Below are positions 36,030-44,887 of a DNA stretch of 64,000 nt, piece by piece. Numbering within the stretch: position 1 is the first letter of the stretch; every line of letters begins with the position of its first letter. The notes beneath the pieces are model-generated. The model was not told where the DNA came from and searched no databases. It saw only the letters and a program-made list of their open reading frames with translations. Both the position numbers and the translations under genes were made by a program. This stretch comes from Acholeplasmatales bacterium (GTDB lineage: Bacteria > Bacillota_I > Bacilli_A > Acholeplasmatales > Anaeroplasmataceae), in NCBI GenBank assembly GCA_017454375.1, contig JAFTDB010000033.1, positions 106,967-170,966 of the forward strand, read 5' to 3'.

Positions 36030-36839
36030 ATGGAAAATAATGAAAATAAAAAACCAAGTGTAAATAAATCAATTTTTAGACCAAATAAGGTAGTTGCCTT
36101 ACTTGCTTATGTTTTAATAATGTTTGTTATAGGTACAGTTTTAATTTATCTAGTAGCCTTCATTTTCTCAAGTGCTAACAACGTTAATTTTAATGACCTT
36201 TTAAAGGCAATTTCAAAATCAAAAGATGGATATAATGTGGAATTATTACCTCTTGGATACGCTGTTCAGGGTGTAACTAATTTTATAACATATTTATTAA
36301 CATTTATAATCGTTGTTTTTTATACAAGAGATAGTGTTAAAGATGATTTTGATGATGTAATAAAAAGAAGAACTACCTTAGGCTGGTTAATCCCAGTTAT
36401 GGCTATTGCTTTTACAGGTATTGCCTACCTAATTGATGTTTTATTTTCTAAGATAGTACCTTCATCAAATAACCAAAATACAATTGTTGATATTATGACA
36501 TCTTCAGCAGGCCCACTTATGGTAATTTGTACAATCATATTTGCCCCTGTCGCAGAAGAGCTTGTATATCGTAAATGTATTTTCTCATTAGCTAAGGATA
36601 AAGTAGGTGTATTTTGGTGCTACATAATATCTATTATAGCCTTTGCCCTACCTCACATGGTCTCAACACCAATCGACAATGTAGGTACATGGCTACTTCA
36701 AAGTATTCCTTATTTCTTATCTGCCTTTATGCTATGTGGTATCTATCATCTATCTAGATTTAACATCTATTCAACTATATTAGCTCATATGTTTAATAAT
36801 ATTTTGGCAGTTATTTTAGTCTATGGAGGACAAAGATAA
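36030..36839 (+). CDS. CPBP family intramembrane metalloprotease
   Basis: This 269-residue protein has about eight membrane helices and the CPBP (ABI/Rce1) motifs: EELVYRKCIF (EExxxR) near residue 177, FALPHMVS (FxxxH) near 210 and a C-terminal HMFNNIL (HxxxN/D). Such proteases process prenylated or bacteriocin-like peptides, or act in self-immunity; the substrate here is unknown. I chose ATG 36030 over GTG 36021 because the TTAGGTG upstream is the ribosome site. The flavin reductase start overlaps its stop by one base. Confidence 0.92.
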   Translation: MENNENKKPSVNKSIFRPNKVVALLAYVLIMFVIGTVLIYLVAFIFSSANNVNFNDLLKAISKSKDGYNVELLPLGYAVQGVTNFITYLLTFIIVVFYTRDSVKDDFDDVIKRRTTLGWLIPVMAIAFTGIAYLIDVLFSKIVPSSNNQNTIVDIMTSSAGPLMVICTIIFAPVAEELVYRKCIFSLAKDKVGVFWCYIISIIAFALPHMVSTPIDNVGTWLLQSIPYFLSAFMLCGIYHLSRFNIYSTILAHMFNNILAVILVYGGQR

Positions 36840-37345
36840 TGTTAAAAAAAGATTTAAAAGAGTTTGATAAAAATTTATTTGTTGATTTAGAAGATAAATG
36901 GGGAATCCTAACTGTCGGTGATAAGAAGATAGGCTGTAATTCTATGGCCGTATCTTGGGGTAATACAGGTATTCTTTGGGGTGAAAAGGTAGGAATAGTT
37001 TATATCCGTAAATCTCGCTACACTTATGAATTCGCTAAGAGAAGTGATAGCTTTACTTTATCATTCTTACCACATGAATACGATAATGCTAAAAAGGTAT
37101 TCGGTAATAAGAGTGGTAGAGATGTCGATAAGTATGCAGTAAGTGGCTTACATAAGACATATGAACCAGATTACGATGGATTTTATTTAGAAGAAGCAGA
37201 ATATGTCTTAAAAATGAAAAAGATATATGAGCTAGATATACCTTATGATAAATTACCAGATTATTTAAAGGATAAATATTATAAAGATGGTGATATGCAT
37301 ACAATGTTTGTCTGCAAGATCACGCATTTCTTAGTTAAGGAATAA
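36839..37345 (+). CDS. Flavin reductase-like FMN-binding protein
   Basis: This 168-residue protein has a split-barrel FMN-binding fold: KIGCNSMAVSWGNTGILWGEKVGIVYIRKSRYTYEF (in segments) followed by SFTLSFLP and KKVFGNKSGRDVDKY, the pattern of small Clostridia/Bacilli flavin reductases. It should reduce free FMN/FAD with NAD(P)H or hold flavin for another reaction. Translationally coupled to the CPBP protease (TAATG). The next gene is convergent, with a shared terminator between them. Confidence 0.88.
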   Translation: MLKKDLKEFDKNLFVDLEDKWGILTVGDKKIGCNSMAVSWGNTGILWGEKVGIVYIRKSRYTYEFAKRSDSFTLSFLPHEYDNAKKVFGNKSGRDVDKYAVSGLHKTYEPDYDGFYLEEAEYVLKMKKIYELDIPYDKLPDYLKDKYYKDGDMHTMFVCKITHFLVKE

Positions 37346-37369
37346 AAAAACTGCCTATTTCTAGGCAGA
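37346..37369 (-). terminator. carD terminator overlapping the stop codon
   Basis: On the minus strand CTGCCTA-GAAA-TAGGCAG is followed by T7. The carD stop codon TAG is part of the 5' arm, so terminating ribosomes would cover the hairpin. It may also end the convergent flavin reductase transcript less efficiently. Confidence 0.85.
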
Positions 37370-37873
37370 TAGATTTGCATAAATGCTTTCATTGATGATG
37401 TTTGTAACATCATCTTTATTTTTTTCTAGGACATAGCTAAATTCATCAACGATTAGCTTTTCAGCTTCCTTCATATGATTTTCATCAATTGCGTGAAGCT
37501 TACGATTCTTATCCTTAATATCAATTGCGTGATATTTAATTGATTTAATCAATTTTAAGGTTTCCTCTCTGTTACCAGCTTTTATGATATCAGAGAATTG
37601 TTTTTTTCTTTCATTTTCATTTTCTATCCAGTATGGCTCTAAATCAGGGATATGATTAATTATAGCCTTGATTTCATCCTTTGAAAGAAGCTTGTGAAGC
37701 CTTAAATTAGTGATAGGATTATCGATTGGAACTGTCAATTCGGTATTCTTTTCAAATAGTGGTATCAACACATAATAGCGGTTGGTTCTGTCTCCAATCG
37801 CAATTTCTCTAATCTCTTTAATTTGACAAATGCCATATGTTGTATAGATAACAACTTCGTCAATTTGATACAT
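37361..37873 (-). CDS. CarD/CdnL-type RNA polymerase-binding regulator
   Basis: This 170-residue protein starts with the CarD/TRCF RNAP-interaction domain (YQIDEVVIYTTYGICQIKEI ... YYVLIPLFEKNTELTVPIDN, about residues 2-58), followed by a helical C-terminal domain with the ISxNxxxRxxxF-like WIENENERKKQFSDII. CarD proteins bind the RNAP beta subunit and stabilise open promoter complexes, often at rRNA promoters. The ATG at 37871-37873 is chosen because GGAGG sits seven to eight bases before it; an in-frame TTG at 37885 lies upstream of that site. It is divergent from queH. Confidence 0.88.
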   Translation of the reverse strand: MYQIDEVVIYTTYGICQIKEIREIAIGDRTNRYYVLIPLFEKNTELTVPIDNPITNLRLHKLLSKDEIKAIINHIPDLEPYWIENENERKKQFSDIIKAGNREETLKLIKSIKYHAIDIKDKNRKLHAIDENHMKEAEKLIVDEFSYVLEKNKDDVTNIINESIYANLSA

Positions 37874-37994
37874 TTCGGCCTCCAATAATCATAATTATTA
37901 TATCATATATAATAAAAAATTTCAAAAACTAATTTTTGATATATACTTTTTTTGACGATTATTATATAATATATTGACATTTTTGGAGATAGAC

Positions 37995-38618
37995 ATGATA
38001 GATAACTACAAGGATTTTAAAGCATTTTTAGAAAAACTAAATAATAGACCTAAAATCTTGTTGCATGCTTGTTGTGCGCCATGCTCAACTCATGTCATCA
38101 AATTATTGTCAAACTATTTTGATATTACTATTTTTTATTCTAATGATAATATCTATCCAAAATCTGAATATGATAAACGTTTAGATGAAATTATTAGATT
38201 CACATCTAATATATCAGATTCTATCAAGGTCATTTATGATGATTATAATGACAAAGATTATTATGAGGCAGTAAATGGTCATGAGCAGGATGGAGAAAGA
38301 AGCATAAGATGTTATAAGTGTTATACCCTAAGAATGGAAAAGACAGCTAAAAAGGCTAAAGAATTAGGTTATGATTATTTTTCAACTACCTTATCTATCT
38401 CTCCTCATAAGAATAGTGATTGGATTAACGAAATTGGATACAAGCTTGAAGATAAGTATGGCATTAAATATTTATATTCTAACTTCAAAAAGGAAGAAGG
38501 ATATAAAGAATCAATAGAAATGTCAAAGGAATACAATCTTTACAGGCAAGATTATTGTGGTTGTGAATATTCTTTACACGAGAGGAAAGCCTATGATCGC
38601 TCTAAAGAAGGTAACTAA
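37995..38618 (+). CDS. queH: Epoxyqueuosine reductase QueH
   Basis: This 207-residue enzyme carries out the last step of queuosine biosynthesis in tRNA, reducing epoxyqueuosine; it replaces QueG. The metal-cluster cysteines are visible: HACCAPCSTH near the N-terminus, RCYKCYTLRM, and YCGCEYS near the C-terminus; ISPHKNSDWINEIG is also family-typical. No other que genes are in the window. I chose ATG 37995 (GGAG at eight to nine bases) over the in-frame TTG at 37974. It overlaps the metallophosphoesterase gene by 26 bases. Confidence 0.93.
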   Translation: MIDNYKDFKAFLEKLNNRPKILLHACCAPCSTHVIKLLSNYFDITIFYSNDNIYPKSEYDKRLDEIIRFTSNISDSIKVIYDDYNDKDYYEAVNGHEQDGERSIRCYKCYTLRMEKTAKKAKELGYDYFSTTLSISPHKNSDWINEIGYKLEDKYGIKYLYSNFKKEEGYKESIEMSKEYNLYRQDYCGCEYSLHERKAYDRSKEGN

Positions 38619-39717
38619 GAAAAGACAACTTAATATAGAGACTAATCGTAGGATAATCTTCGTGAGTGATATTCATGGTGACTACAATACCTTTAAGAAT
38701 GGACTTGAGAGCTTAGGATTTAATCAAAATGATTATTTATTCATTATTGGTGACATCTATGAAAAGGGTGATGCCGGAATGAATCTAAAAACCCTAAGAT
38801 ATGTCCAGGAGCTAGCAAAGAAGCCTAATGTCTATCCTATGGCAGGTAACTGTGATGAAGTATTTAGATTTATTATGCCTGACGATCAAAAGGAAAGATT
38901 TTTATACTACATTGTAGATAAAAAGCATTCAGTCCTTAATGATATAGCTGATATAGAAGGTATAAAGGTAGATCGTAATCTAGATTTTGATATGTTTAGG
39001 CATCTTATTGATACTAAATATCATGATTGTCTAGATTTCATTGATTCACTTGATGATATTATCTTTATTAATGACAAGCTAGTATTAGTTCATGGTGGTG
39101 TAGATGATATAAATAATCTACCTAAGTATTCATTATCAATGCTAAAATATGATAAGTTTTACGATTTAGGGCCTAAAATGCCTATGATTACGATTGTAGG
39201 TCATTACCCAACTCGTAATTACCGTCATGACATTGCATGTTGTAATCCTATTTTAGATATGGATAAGAAGATATTCTCAATAGATGGTGGTAACCATGTA
39301 TGTAAGGGTGGACAAATCAATTTCTTGATTTTGGATAATCTAGAGAATATGAATTTTTCATATAAGTATTTTGACCATTATCCAAAATATAAGATGACTT
39401 GTGATGTCAACTATGAGAATCCAAAAAAAATAGTAAGCTTATCATTTGAAAATAATGAAGTAGAAGTATTAGATCAAGATTTGGATTTCTATCTAGTATT
39501 AGAAAAGAAAACAAATCAAAAGCTGTGGGTTCATTCATCTTATCTATTTAAAGATAAAAATGGTGTATATCGTACATACGATGCGACTAATTTGTTCTTA
39601 TCTTTAAATAAAGGTGATGAAATAAGTGTTATTATAAAGGCAAATCCTTATAGCCTAGTTAAAAAGAATGGCTATATTGGTATGATTGAAACTAAGTATA
39701 TAGAAAATGAAGATTAA
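38593..39717 (+). CDS. PPP-like metallophosphoesterase
   Basis: This 374-residue protein has the calcineurin-type metal motifs in order: FVSDIHGDYNTF (about 23-34), GDIYEKGD (about 49-56), GNCDE (about 82-86), VHGGVDD (about 172-178) and GHYPTR near 210, as in bacterial PPP phosphatases and Ap4A hydrolases. A C-terminal extension of about 130 residues, beta-rich, is not part of the catalytic domain and I do not recognise it. The ATG at 38593 with GAGAGGAAAG upstream lies inside queH; the end overlaps the next gene by 11 bases. Confidence 0.85.
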   Translation: MIALKKVTKKRQLNIETNRRIIFVSDIHGDYNTFKNGLESLGFNQNDYLFIIGDIYEKGDAGMNLKTLRYVQELAKKPNVYPMAGNCDEVFRFIMPDDQKERFLYYIVDKKHSVLNDIADIEGIKVDRNLDFDMFRHLIDTKYHDCLDFIDSLDDIIFINDKLVLVHGGVDDINNLPKYSLSMLKYDKFYDLGPKMPMITIVGHYPTRNYRHDIACCNPILDMDKKIFSIDGGNHVCKGGQINFLILDNLENMNFSYKYFDHYPKYKMTCDVNYENPKKIVSLSFENNEVEVLDQDLDFYLVLEKKTNQKLWVHSSYLFKDKNGVYRTYDATNLFLSLNKGDEISVIIKANPYSLVKKNGYIGMIETKYIENED

Positions 39718-40537
39718 TTATCCTGTATTAGAAAAGACAACAATTATAAATTATTTAAATTCCTTTAAGCTAGGTAAATCTAACATTTACAAAATAATGT
39801 TAGATTCTTTATATGTGAACGGTTCTTTAGTTAAAAAAAATTGTGAACTTAACCCTGGTGATACCATCACAATTGATTTTAATGAGGAATTAGGATTCGA
39901 GCCAACTGAAGGTAGCTTAGATATTTTATATGAAGATGAACACTTTTTAATCATTAATAAGCCAGCTCATATTATTATTCATGATGAAAAAGATTCTTTA
40001 TGTAATATTGTTGCTAACTATTATAAAGAGAATAATATCAATTTAAGTGTTAAATATGCATCTAGATTAGATACAGATACATCTGGTGTTATTATCTTTT
40101 GTAAGGATTTATTAACCTTATGCTATATGAATGATTTAGTTTTAAATCATAATTTAAAGCGTCAATATATCGCTTTATGCGAGGGACAATTTAAAAAAAG
40201 TAAGGGCATTGTTGAAATGCCTATTGGTAGAGATAGACATAACAGCAATCGCTATATTGTCTATAAAAATGGAAAATATGCTAAAACAGAATATGAGGTA
40301 TTAGATTATAAAGATAATAAATCTTTAGTCTTATTAACATTATTCACTGGTAGAACTCATCAAATAAGAGTTCATATGTCATACCTACATCATCCACTTA
40401 TAGGGGATGTGAAGTATGGTGGTAAGAGCGCTATTAGAGTAATGCTGCATTCATATTTTGAAGCATTTAAAAATCCTTATACCAATGAATTAATGGAAGT
40501 AAAATGTGCAGTACCAAAGGAATTTAATTTGAGGTGA
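39707..40537 (+). CDS. RluA-family pseudouridine synthase
   Basis: This 276-residue enzyme isomerises uridines in rRNA or tRNA. The N-terminal S4-like part contains VNGSLVKKNCELNPGDTI, and the catalytic motif is ASRLDTDTSGVIIF with the nucleophilic Asp in RLDxxTSG (near residue 120); later GRTHQIRVHMSYLHHPLIGDVKYGG is strongly conserved in the family. Which base is modified cannot be read from sequence. It starts inside the metallophosphoesterase gene and ends four bases before the first ABC exporter gene. Confidence 0.93.
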   Translation: MKINYPVLEKTTIINYLNSFKLGKSNIYKIMLDSLYVNGSLVKKNCELNPGDTITIDFNEELGFEPTEGSLDILYEDEHFLIINKPAHIIIHDEKDSLCNIVANYYKENNINLSVKYASRLDTDTSGVIIFCKDLLTLCYMNDLVLNHNLKRQYIALCEGQFKKSKGIVEMPIGRDRHNSNRYIVYKNGKYAKTEYEVLDYKDNKSLVLLTLFTGRTHQIRVHMSYLHHPLIGDVKYGGKSAIRVMLHSYFEAFKNPYTNELMEVKCAVPKEFNLR

Positions 40538-40541
40538 AAAT

Positions 40542-42332
40542 ATGTTATTTGGCAAATATGTCAACAAGTTCTATAAAAAATATTTTCTCTTTTTCTTAAT
40601 TGGTATTATCGCTTTACTAGCTGTCGACTGGTTCCAGCTTGAAATACCAAAGATATGTGGAGAAATTATTGATGGTGTACAAAATGGTACACTTTTTGAG
40701 TCTGAGGGTGTAAGAATCCTTAGCCAACATATGATTTATTTAGGTGTTATCGCAATTATAATGTTTTCTGGTAGATTCACTTGGAGATATTGTATCTTTG
40801 GTGTAGCAGCTAGAATTGAGGGTGATATTAGAGAGGATATGTTCGCTCATTCCTTATCACTTTCTCATCAGTTCTATAAGGAGAACAAGGTCGGTGGCTT
40901 AATGGCTTTATTCACCAATGACCTACAAACTATCCGTCAAGCCTTTGGTGGTGGTACTGTAATGTTAATAGATGCTATATTCTTAGGCTCATTTGCCCTT
41001 GTTAAGATGCTAATGCTTAACTGGATATTAGCATTACTTTCATTAATACCAATGATTATAATTGTATTAATTTCAACAGTTGTTGGTAAAATGATGAAGA
41101 TGAAATTTAAGCTAAGACAGGAAGCTTATGAGGAATTATCTGATTTCGCACAAGAAAACTTCTCTGGTATTAGCGTAATTAAAGCCTTCGTAAAAGAAAT
41201 AATAGAAGTAAAGCACTTCGCTAAAATAAATAAGAAAAATTATGATAAGAATATTGCTTATCTACGTTTCTCTATTTTACTTGATGTATTACTTACAATG
41301 ATGATTACCCTAATCATCGCCTTACTAGTTGGTGGTGGTGCCTATTTCGTAATTATGGAAAAGGAATTTATGGGCCAATTATTCACAACTGGTAAGCTAT
41401 TTGAATTTGTTGCCTACTTTGATACATTAGTATGGCCATTCATGGCTATTTCAATGCTAATTCAAATGCGTGCACAAGCTTATGCATCTTATTCAAGAAT
41501 TGCTGAATTCATGGATCAAAAGATTGATATCGTGGATGTTGATGTAGAAGATGTAGATAAAATTCAAGGTAAAATTGAATTTAGAAATCTTAATTTCAAA
41601 TATCCTGATGCGGATATCGATGTCCTACATAATATCTCATTTACAATAGAAGCTGGTCAAATGGTTGGTATTATTGGTAAGACAGGTTGTGGTAAGACTA
41701 CAGTAGTAGACTTATTACTTAGAACTTATAACCTTCATGATGGTGAGCTTTATATCGATGATAAGGATATCATGCATATTCCATACAAGAAGGTTAGAGA
41801 TTCAATTGGCTATGTACCACAGGATAATTTCTTATTCAGTGATACAATAACTAATAATATTGCATTCTCTCACCTAGAGCCTGAGGGATTAGATGAAGAG
41901 GTTATGGAAGCTGCCAAGATGGCTGATGTCCATGACAATATCACTGACTTTGAGGATAAATATAACACTGTTTTAGGTGAACGTGGTGTTACTTTATCTG
42001 GCGGTCAAAAACAACGTGTATCAATTGCGAGAGCCCTAATTAAGGATCCTGCAATTCTAATCTTTGATGACTCAGTATCAGCTGTAGATACAGATACTGA
42101 ATCTAAGATATTAGCTAATTTAAGAAGAGTAAGAGTTGGTAAAACAACCATAATGATTGCCCATAGAATCTCAACAGTTGAGAATCTAGATAAGATCATC
42201 GTAATGGATGAAGGTAGAATAGAAAGTATTGGTAACCATGATGAATTAATGAAGACATCTAAGCTATACCAAGAGATGTATCACCTTCAAGAGCTTGAAA
42301 AAGAAGTGGAAGGCGGTGATGTAAATGAGTAA
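40542..42332 (+). CDS. Heterodimeric ABC exporter, first subunit
   Basis: This 596-residue protein has six membrane helices (to about residue 315) and an ATPase domain: Walker A GKTGCGKTT, signature LSGGQKQRVSIARAL (canonical) and Walker B LIFDDSVSAVD, in which the catalytic Glu is Asp. It is the TM287-like half of a heterodimeric exporter; with the partner at 42325 one composite ATP site is intact and one degenerate. Exporters of this type pump drugs, peptides or lipids; the cargo is unknown. The two genes overlap by eight bases. Confidence 0.93.
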   Translation: MLFGKYVNKFYKKYFLFFLIGIIALLAVDWFQLEIPKICGEIIDGVQNGTLFESEGVRILSQHMIYLGVIAIIMFSGRFTWRYCIFGVAARIEGDIREDMFAHSLSLSHQFYKENKVGGLMALFTNDLQTIRQAFGGGTVMLIDAIFLGSFALVKMLMLNWILALLSLIPMIIIVLISTVVGKMMKMKFKLRQEAYEELSDFAQENFSGISVIKAFVKEIIEVKHFAKINKKNYDKNIAYLRFSILLDVLLTMMITLIIALLVGGGAYFVIMEKEFMGQLFTTGKLFEFVAYFDTLVWPFMAISMLIQMRAQAYASYSRIAEFMDQKIDIVDVDVEDVDKIQGKIEFRNLNFKYPDADIDVLHNISFTIEAGQMVGIIGKTGCGKTTVVDLLLRTYNLHDGELYIDDKDIMHIPYKKVRDSIGYVPQDNFLFSDTITNNIAFSHLEPEGLDEEVMEAAKMADVHDNITDFEDKYNTVLGERGVTLSGGQKQRVSIARALIKDPAILIFDDSVSAVDTDTESKILANLRRVRVGKTTIMIAHRISTVENLDKIIVMDEGRIESIGNHDELMKTSKLYQEMYHLQELEKEVEGGDVNE

Positions 42333-44181
42333 TTTTGATGACAATAAGCATGTAAGAGTTTATAAAGATAGAGTCATTGTTAAAAGATTATTCCGTTACC
42401 TAAAGCCACATCTACCTAAATTTATTGTAGCTATCATTTTAACAATAATGATTGTCTTTATTGAGCTTTTACCTGCAATCGTAGAAGGTCAAATTATCGG
42501 TCTATTAAATGTTGATTTAAATGAACCAGCAAAGTCAGATGAGCTATTGATTAAAATTGCTAATTACTGTATAACTAATTTTAATTGGTCATTAAAAGAT
42601 TTTAAGCTATACGGCTCAATGATTATGGTTGGCGCTTTTGTATTAGTCACTTTAATTACAGCAGTAATAAACTATGTATCTAGAATGATGTTACAAAAGA
42701 TTGGTCAACGTATTGTTACTGATTTACGTCAGGACTTATTTGAACATATTGAAAAGCTATCAATTGGCCAAATAAATTCGACTCCAGTTGGTAAGCTAGT
42801 AACAAGAGTTACAAGTGATGTTAATGCGATAAGTGAATTATTTACAAATGTATTTATTAATTTAGCTAAGTTTATCTTAACAATTGTATTTGTATATGTA
42901 ATGATGATTATCATTTCACCTATCCTAACATTATATGTATCTATTATCATGCCTATACTTGCGGTTACATCATTTATCTTCAATAAGGTATCTAGAAGTC
43001 AATACCGTAAGGTTAGAGGCTGTGTAAGTAATGTTAATGCCTTCTTAAGTGAAAACCTAAGTGGTATGAAGATTACTCAAATATTCAACCAAGAAGAGAA
43101 GAAATTCAAAGAATTTAAAGATAAGAATGATGAATTAAGATTAAACTCTATAAAAGAAGTATTAATCTTTGGTGTATTTAGACCATTTATCTATGTTCTA
43201 TATGTAATTTGCCAAATTATCGTATTATATTTCGGATTTGGTATTATTGAGCAAGGCAAATTAAGTATCGCTAATTATGTAACATTCTATCGTTACACAG
43301 GTAACTTATTTAACCCAATTCAACAGCTTGCTGATCAATTTAACCTACTTCAAAGTGCCTTTGCATCATCTGAAAGAGTTCTTGCTATCTTAGATACAGC
43401 GCCTCAAATCGTAGATGCAGAAGATGCAGTAGAGATTGATCACTTTGAAGGTAAGATTGAATTTGACCATGTATGGTTTGCTTACAATGATGAAAACTGG
43501 ATTTTACAGGATGTTTCATTTACTATCCAACCTAAACAAACAGTAGCCTTTGTAGGTGCTACAGGTGCTGGTAAAACTACAATTTTAGCTCTTATAGTTC
43601 GTAATTATGAAATCCAAAAGGGTGAAATCAGAATTGATGGTATTCCTGTTAATAAGATTAAGATTGAATCTTTAAGAAAGCATGTAGGACAAATGCTACA
43701 AGATGTTTTCCTATTCTCTGGTACAATTAAATCTAATATCACATTAAAGGATGATAGATTTACTGATGAAGAGGTAATGGAAGCAGCTAAATATGTAAAT
43801 GCTGATAAATTAATTAACCGTTTAGATGGTAAGCTTGAATATAAGGTATATGAACGTGGTGTTAACTTCTCAAGTGGTGAAAGACAATTATTATCTTTCG
43901 CTAGAACTATTATTCATAAGCCTAATATTATCATTCTAGATGAAGCTACAGCTAATATTGATACAGAAACAGAAGTATTGATTCAAGATTCACTTGAGAA
44001 GATGATGAATGTTGGAACAATGCTAATTGTTGCCCATAGATTATCTACAGTACAACATGCTGATGTGATTATCGTATTAAATAAAGGTAAGATTATGGAA
44101 TCTGGTACACATCAAGAGCTACTAGCTAAAAAAGGCTTATATCATAATTTATATGAATTACAATATAAGCATATGGAGTGA
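42325..44181 (+). CDS. Heterodimeric ABC exporter, second subunit
   Basis: This 618-residue TM288-like half has six membrane helices and an ATPase domain with Walker A GATGAGKTT, a degenerate signature FSSGERQLLSFAR, and Walker B IIILDEATANID with the catalytic Glu present. The N-terminal cytoplasmic extension RVYKDRVIVKRLFRYLKP precedes the first helix. Together with the 40542 gene it forms one asymmetric exporter. A leucine-rich-repeat surface protein gene follows three bases later, hinting at an envelope-related role. Confidence 0.93.
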   Translation: MSNFDDNKHVRVYKDRVIVKRLFRYLKPHLPKFIVAIILTIMIVFIELLPAIVEGQIIGLLNVDLNEPAKSDELLIKIANYCITNFNWSLKDFKLYGSMIMVGAFVLVTLITAVINYVSRMMLQKIGQRIVTDLRQDLFEHIEKLSIGQINSTPVGKLVTRVTSDVNAISELFTNVFINLAKFILTIVFVYVMMIIISPILTLYVSIIMPILAVTSFIFNKVSRSQYRKVRGCVSNVNAFLSENLSGMKITQIFNQEEKKFKEFKDKNDELRLNSIKEVLIFGVFRPFIYVLYVICQIIVLYFGFGIIEQGKLSIANYVTFYRYTGNLFNPIQQLADQFNLLQSAFASSERVLAILDTAPQIVDAEDAVEIDHFEGKIEFDHVWFAYNDENWILQDVSFTIQPKQTVAFVGATGAGKTTILALIVRNYEIQKGEIRIDGIPVNKIKIESLRKHVGQMLQDVFLFSGTIKSNITLKDDRFTDEEVMEAAKYVNADKLINRLDGKLEYKVYERGVNFSSGERQLLSFARTIIHKPNIIILDEATANIDTETEVLIQDSLEKMMNVGTMLIVAHRLSTVQHADVIIVLNKGKIMESGTHQELLAKKGLYHNLYELQYKHME

Positions 44182-44184
44182 TTT

Positions 44185-44853
44185 ATGAAAAAGAAATTGT
44201 TATACATCATTCCTAGTGCTATTTTAGTTTTAACAGCCATTGTATCATTTTTAATATTTTCTTTCTTACCAAGATTAACTTATACATATTCTAAAGAATA
44301 CAAGGGCTATTTAGTAGCTAAAGCATATGGTGTGGCAAATGAATATGTTATACCAGAAACCTTTAATGGTGAAAAGGTAGTAGGAATTGATGTAAAAGCT
44401 TTTTACACAAATAAGCATATCGTTACTATTACATTTGAAAAAGCTTCTAATATTGAATATATTGGAAGACTCGCATTCTCTGAATGCACTAATCTAAAAA
44501 ATATTGATATATCTTATGTAAAAGAAATAGAAAGAAATGCTTTTTCAGAGGATTTTAATTTAGAAGCTATTAAGCTATCAGCTAAAAACATTGGTGCTTC
44601 AGCCTTCTATGGATGTAAAAAAATAAGCTCTATTGAGCTTGCTGAAGGTATATCATCAATTGGTAGTGAAGCATTTGCTTATACAAAAATAAATACAATT
44701 AGATTACCTAAATCACTTAATAATTTATATATAGATTCATTAAAGCATTTAGATAGCCTAACAAAAGTAGAAGTATATAATACTAATAAGCTAACTGCGG
44801 ATAGCTTACTATATTTAGATAACTTCAAAAATATAATAACTTATATAGAATAA
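44185..44853 (+). CDS. BspA-type leucine-rich repeat surface protein
   Basis: This 222-residue protein has an N-terminal membrane anchor (about 5-26) and then about five LRR_5 (BspA/TpLRR) repeats of roughly 23 residues, such as NIEYIGRLAFSECTNLKNIDI and NIGASAFYGCKKISSIELAEG. It would be displayed on the outer face of the membrane. Such repeats bind proteins or host surfaces; the ligand is unknown. It lies at the end of the ABC exporter operon and shares a terminator with the convergent aminopeptidase. Confidence 0.85.
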   Translation: MKKKLLYIIPSAILVLTAIVSFLIFSFLPRLTYTYSKEYKGYLVAKAYGVANEYVIPETFNGEKVVGIDVKAFYTNKHIVTITFEKASNIEYIGRLAFSECTNLKNIDISYVKEIERNAFSEDFNLEAIKLSAKNIGASAFYGCKKISSIELAEGISSIGSEAFAYTKINTIRLPKSLNNLYIDSLKHLDSLTKVEVYNTNKLTADSLLYLDNFKNIITYIE

Positions 44854-44855
44854 GA

Positions 44856-44883
44856 AAAGGGACACAATTTAGTGTCCCTTTCG
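44856..44883. terminator. Bidirectional terminator between LRR gene and aminopeptidase
   Basis: AAAGGGACAC-AATTTA-GTGTCCCTTT, perfect 10-bp stem; T-rich downstream on both strands is modest (TCGTTTATT / TTTTCTTATTC). Confidence 0.8.
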
Positions 44884-44887
44884 TTTA

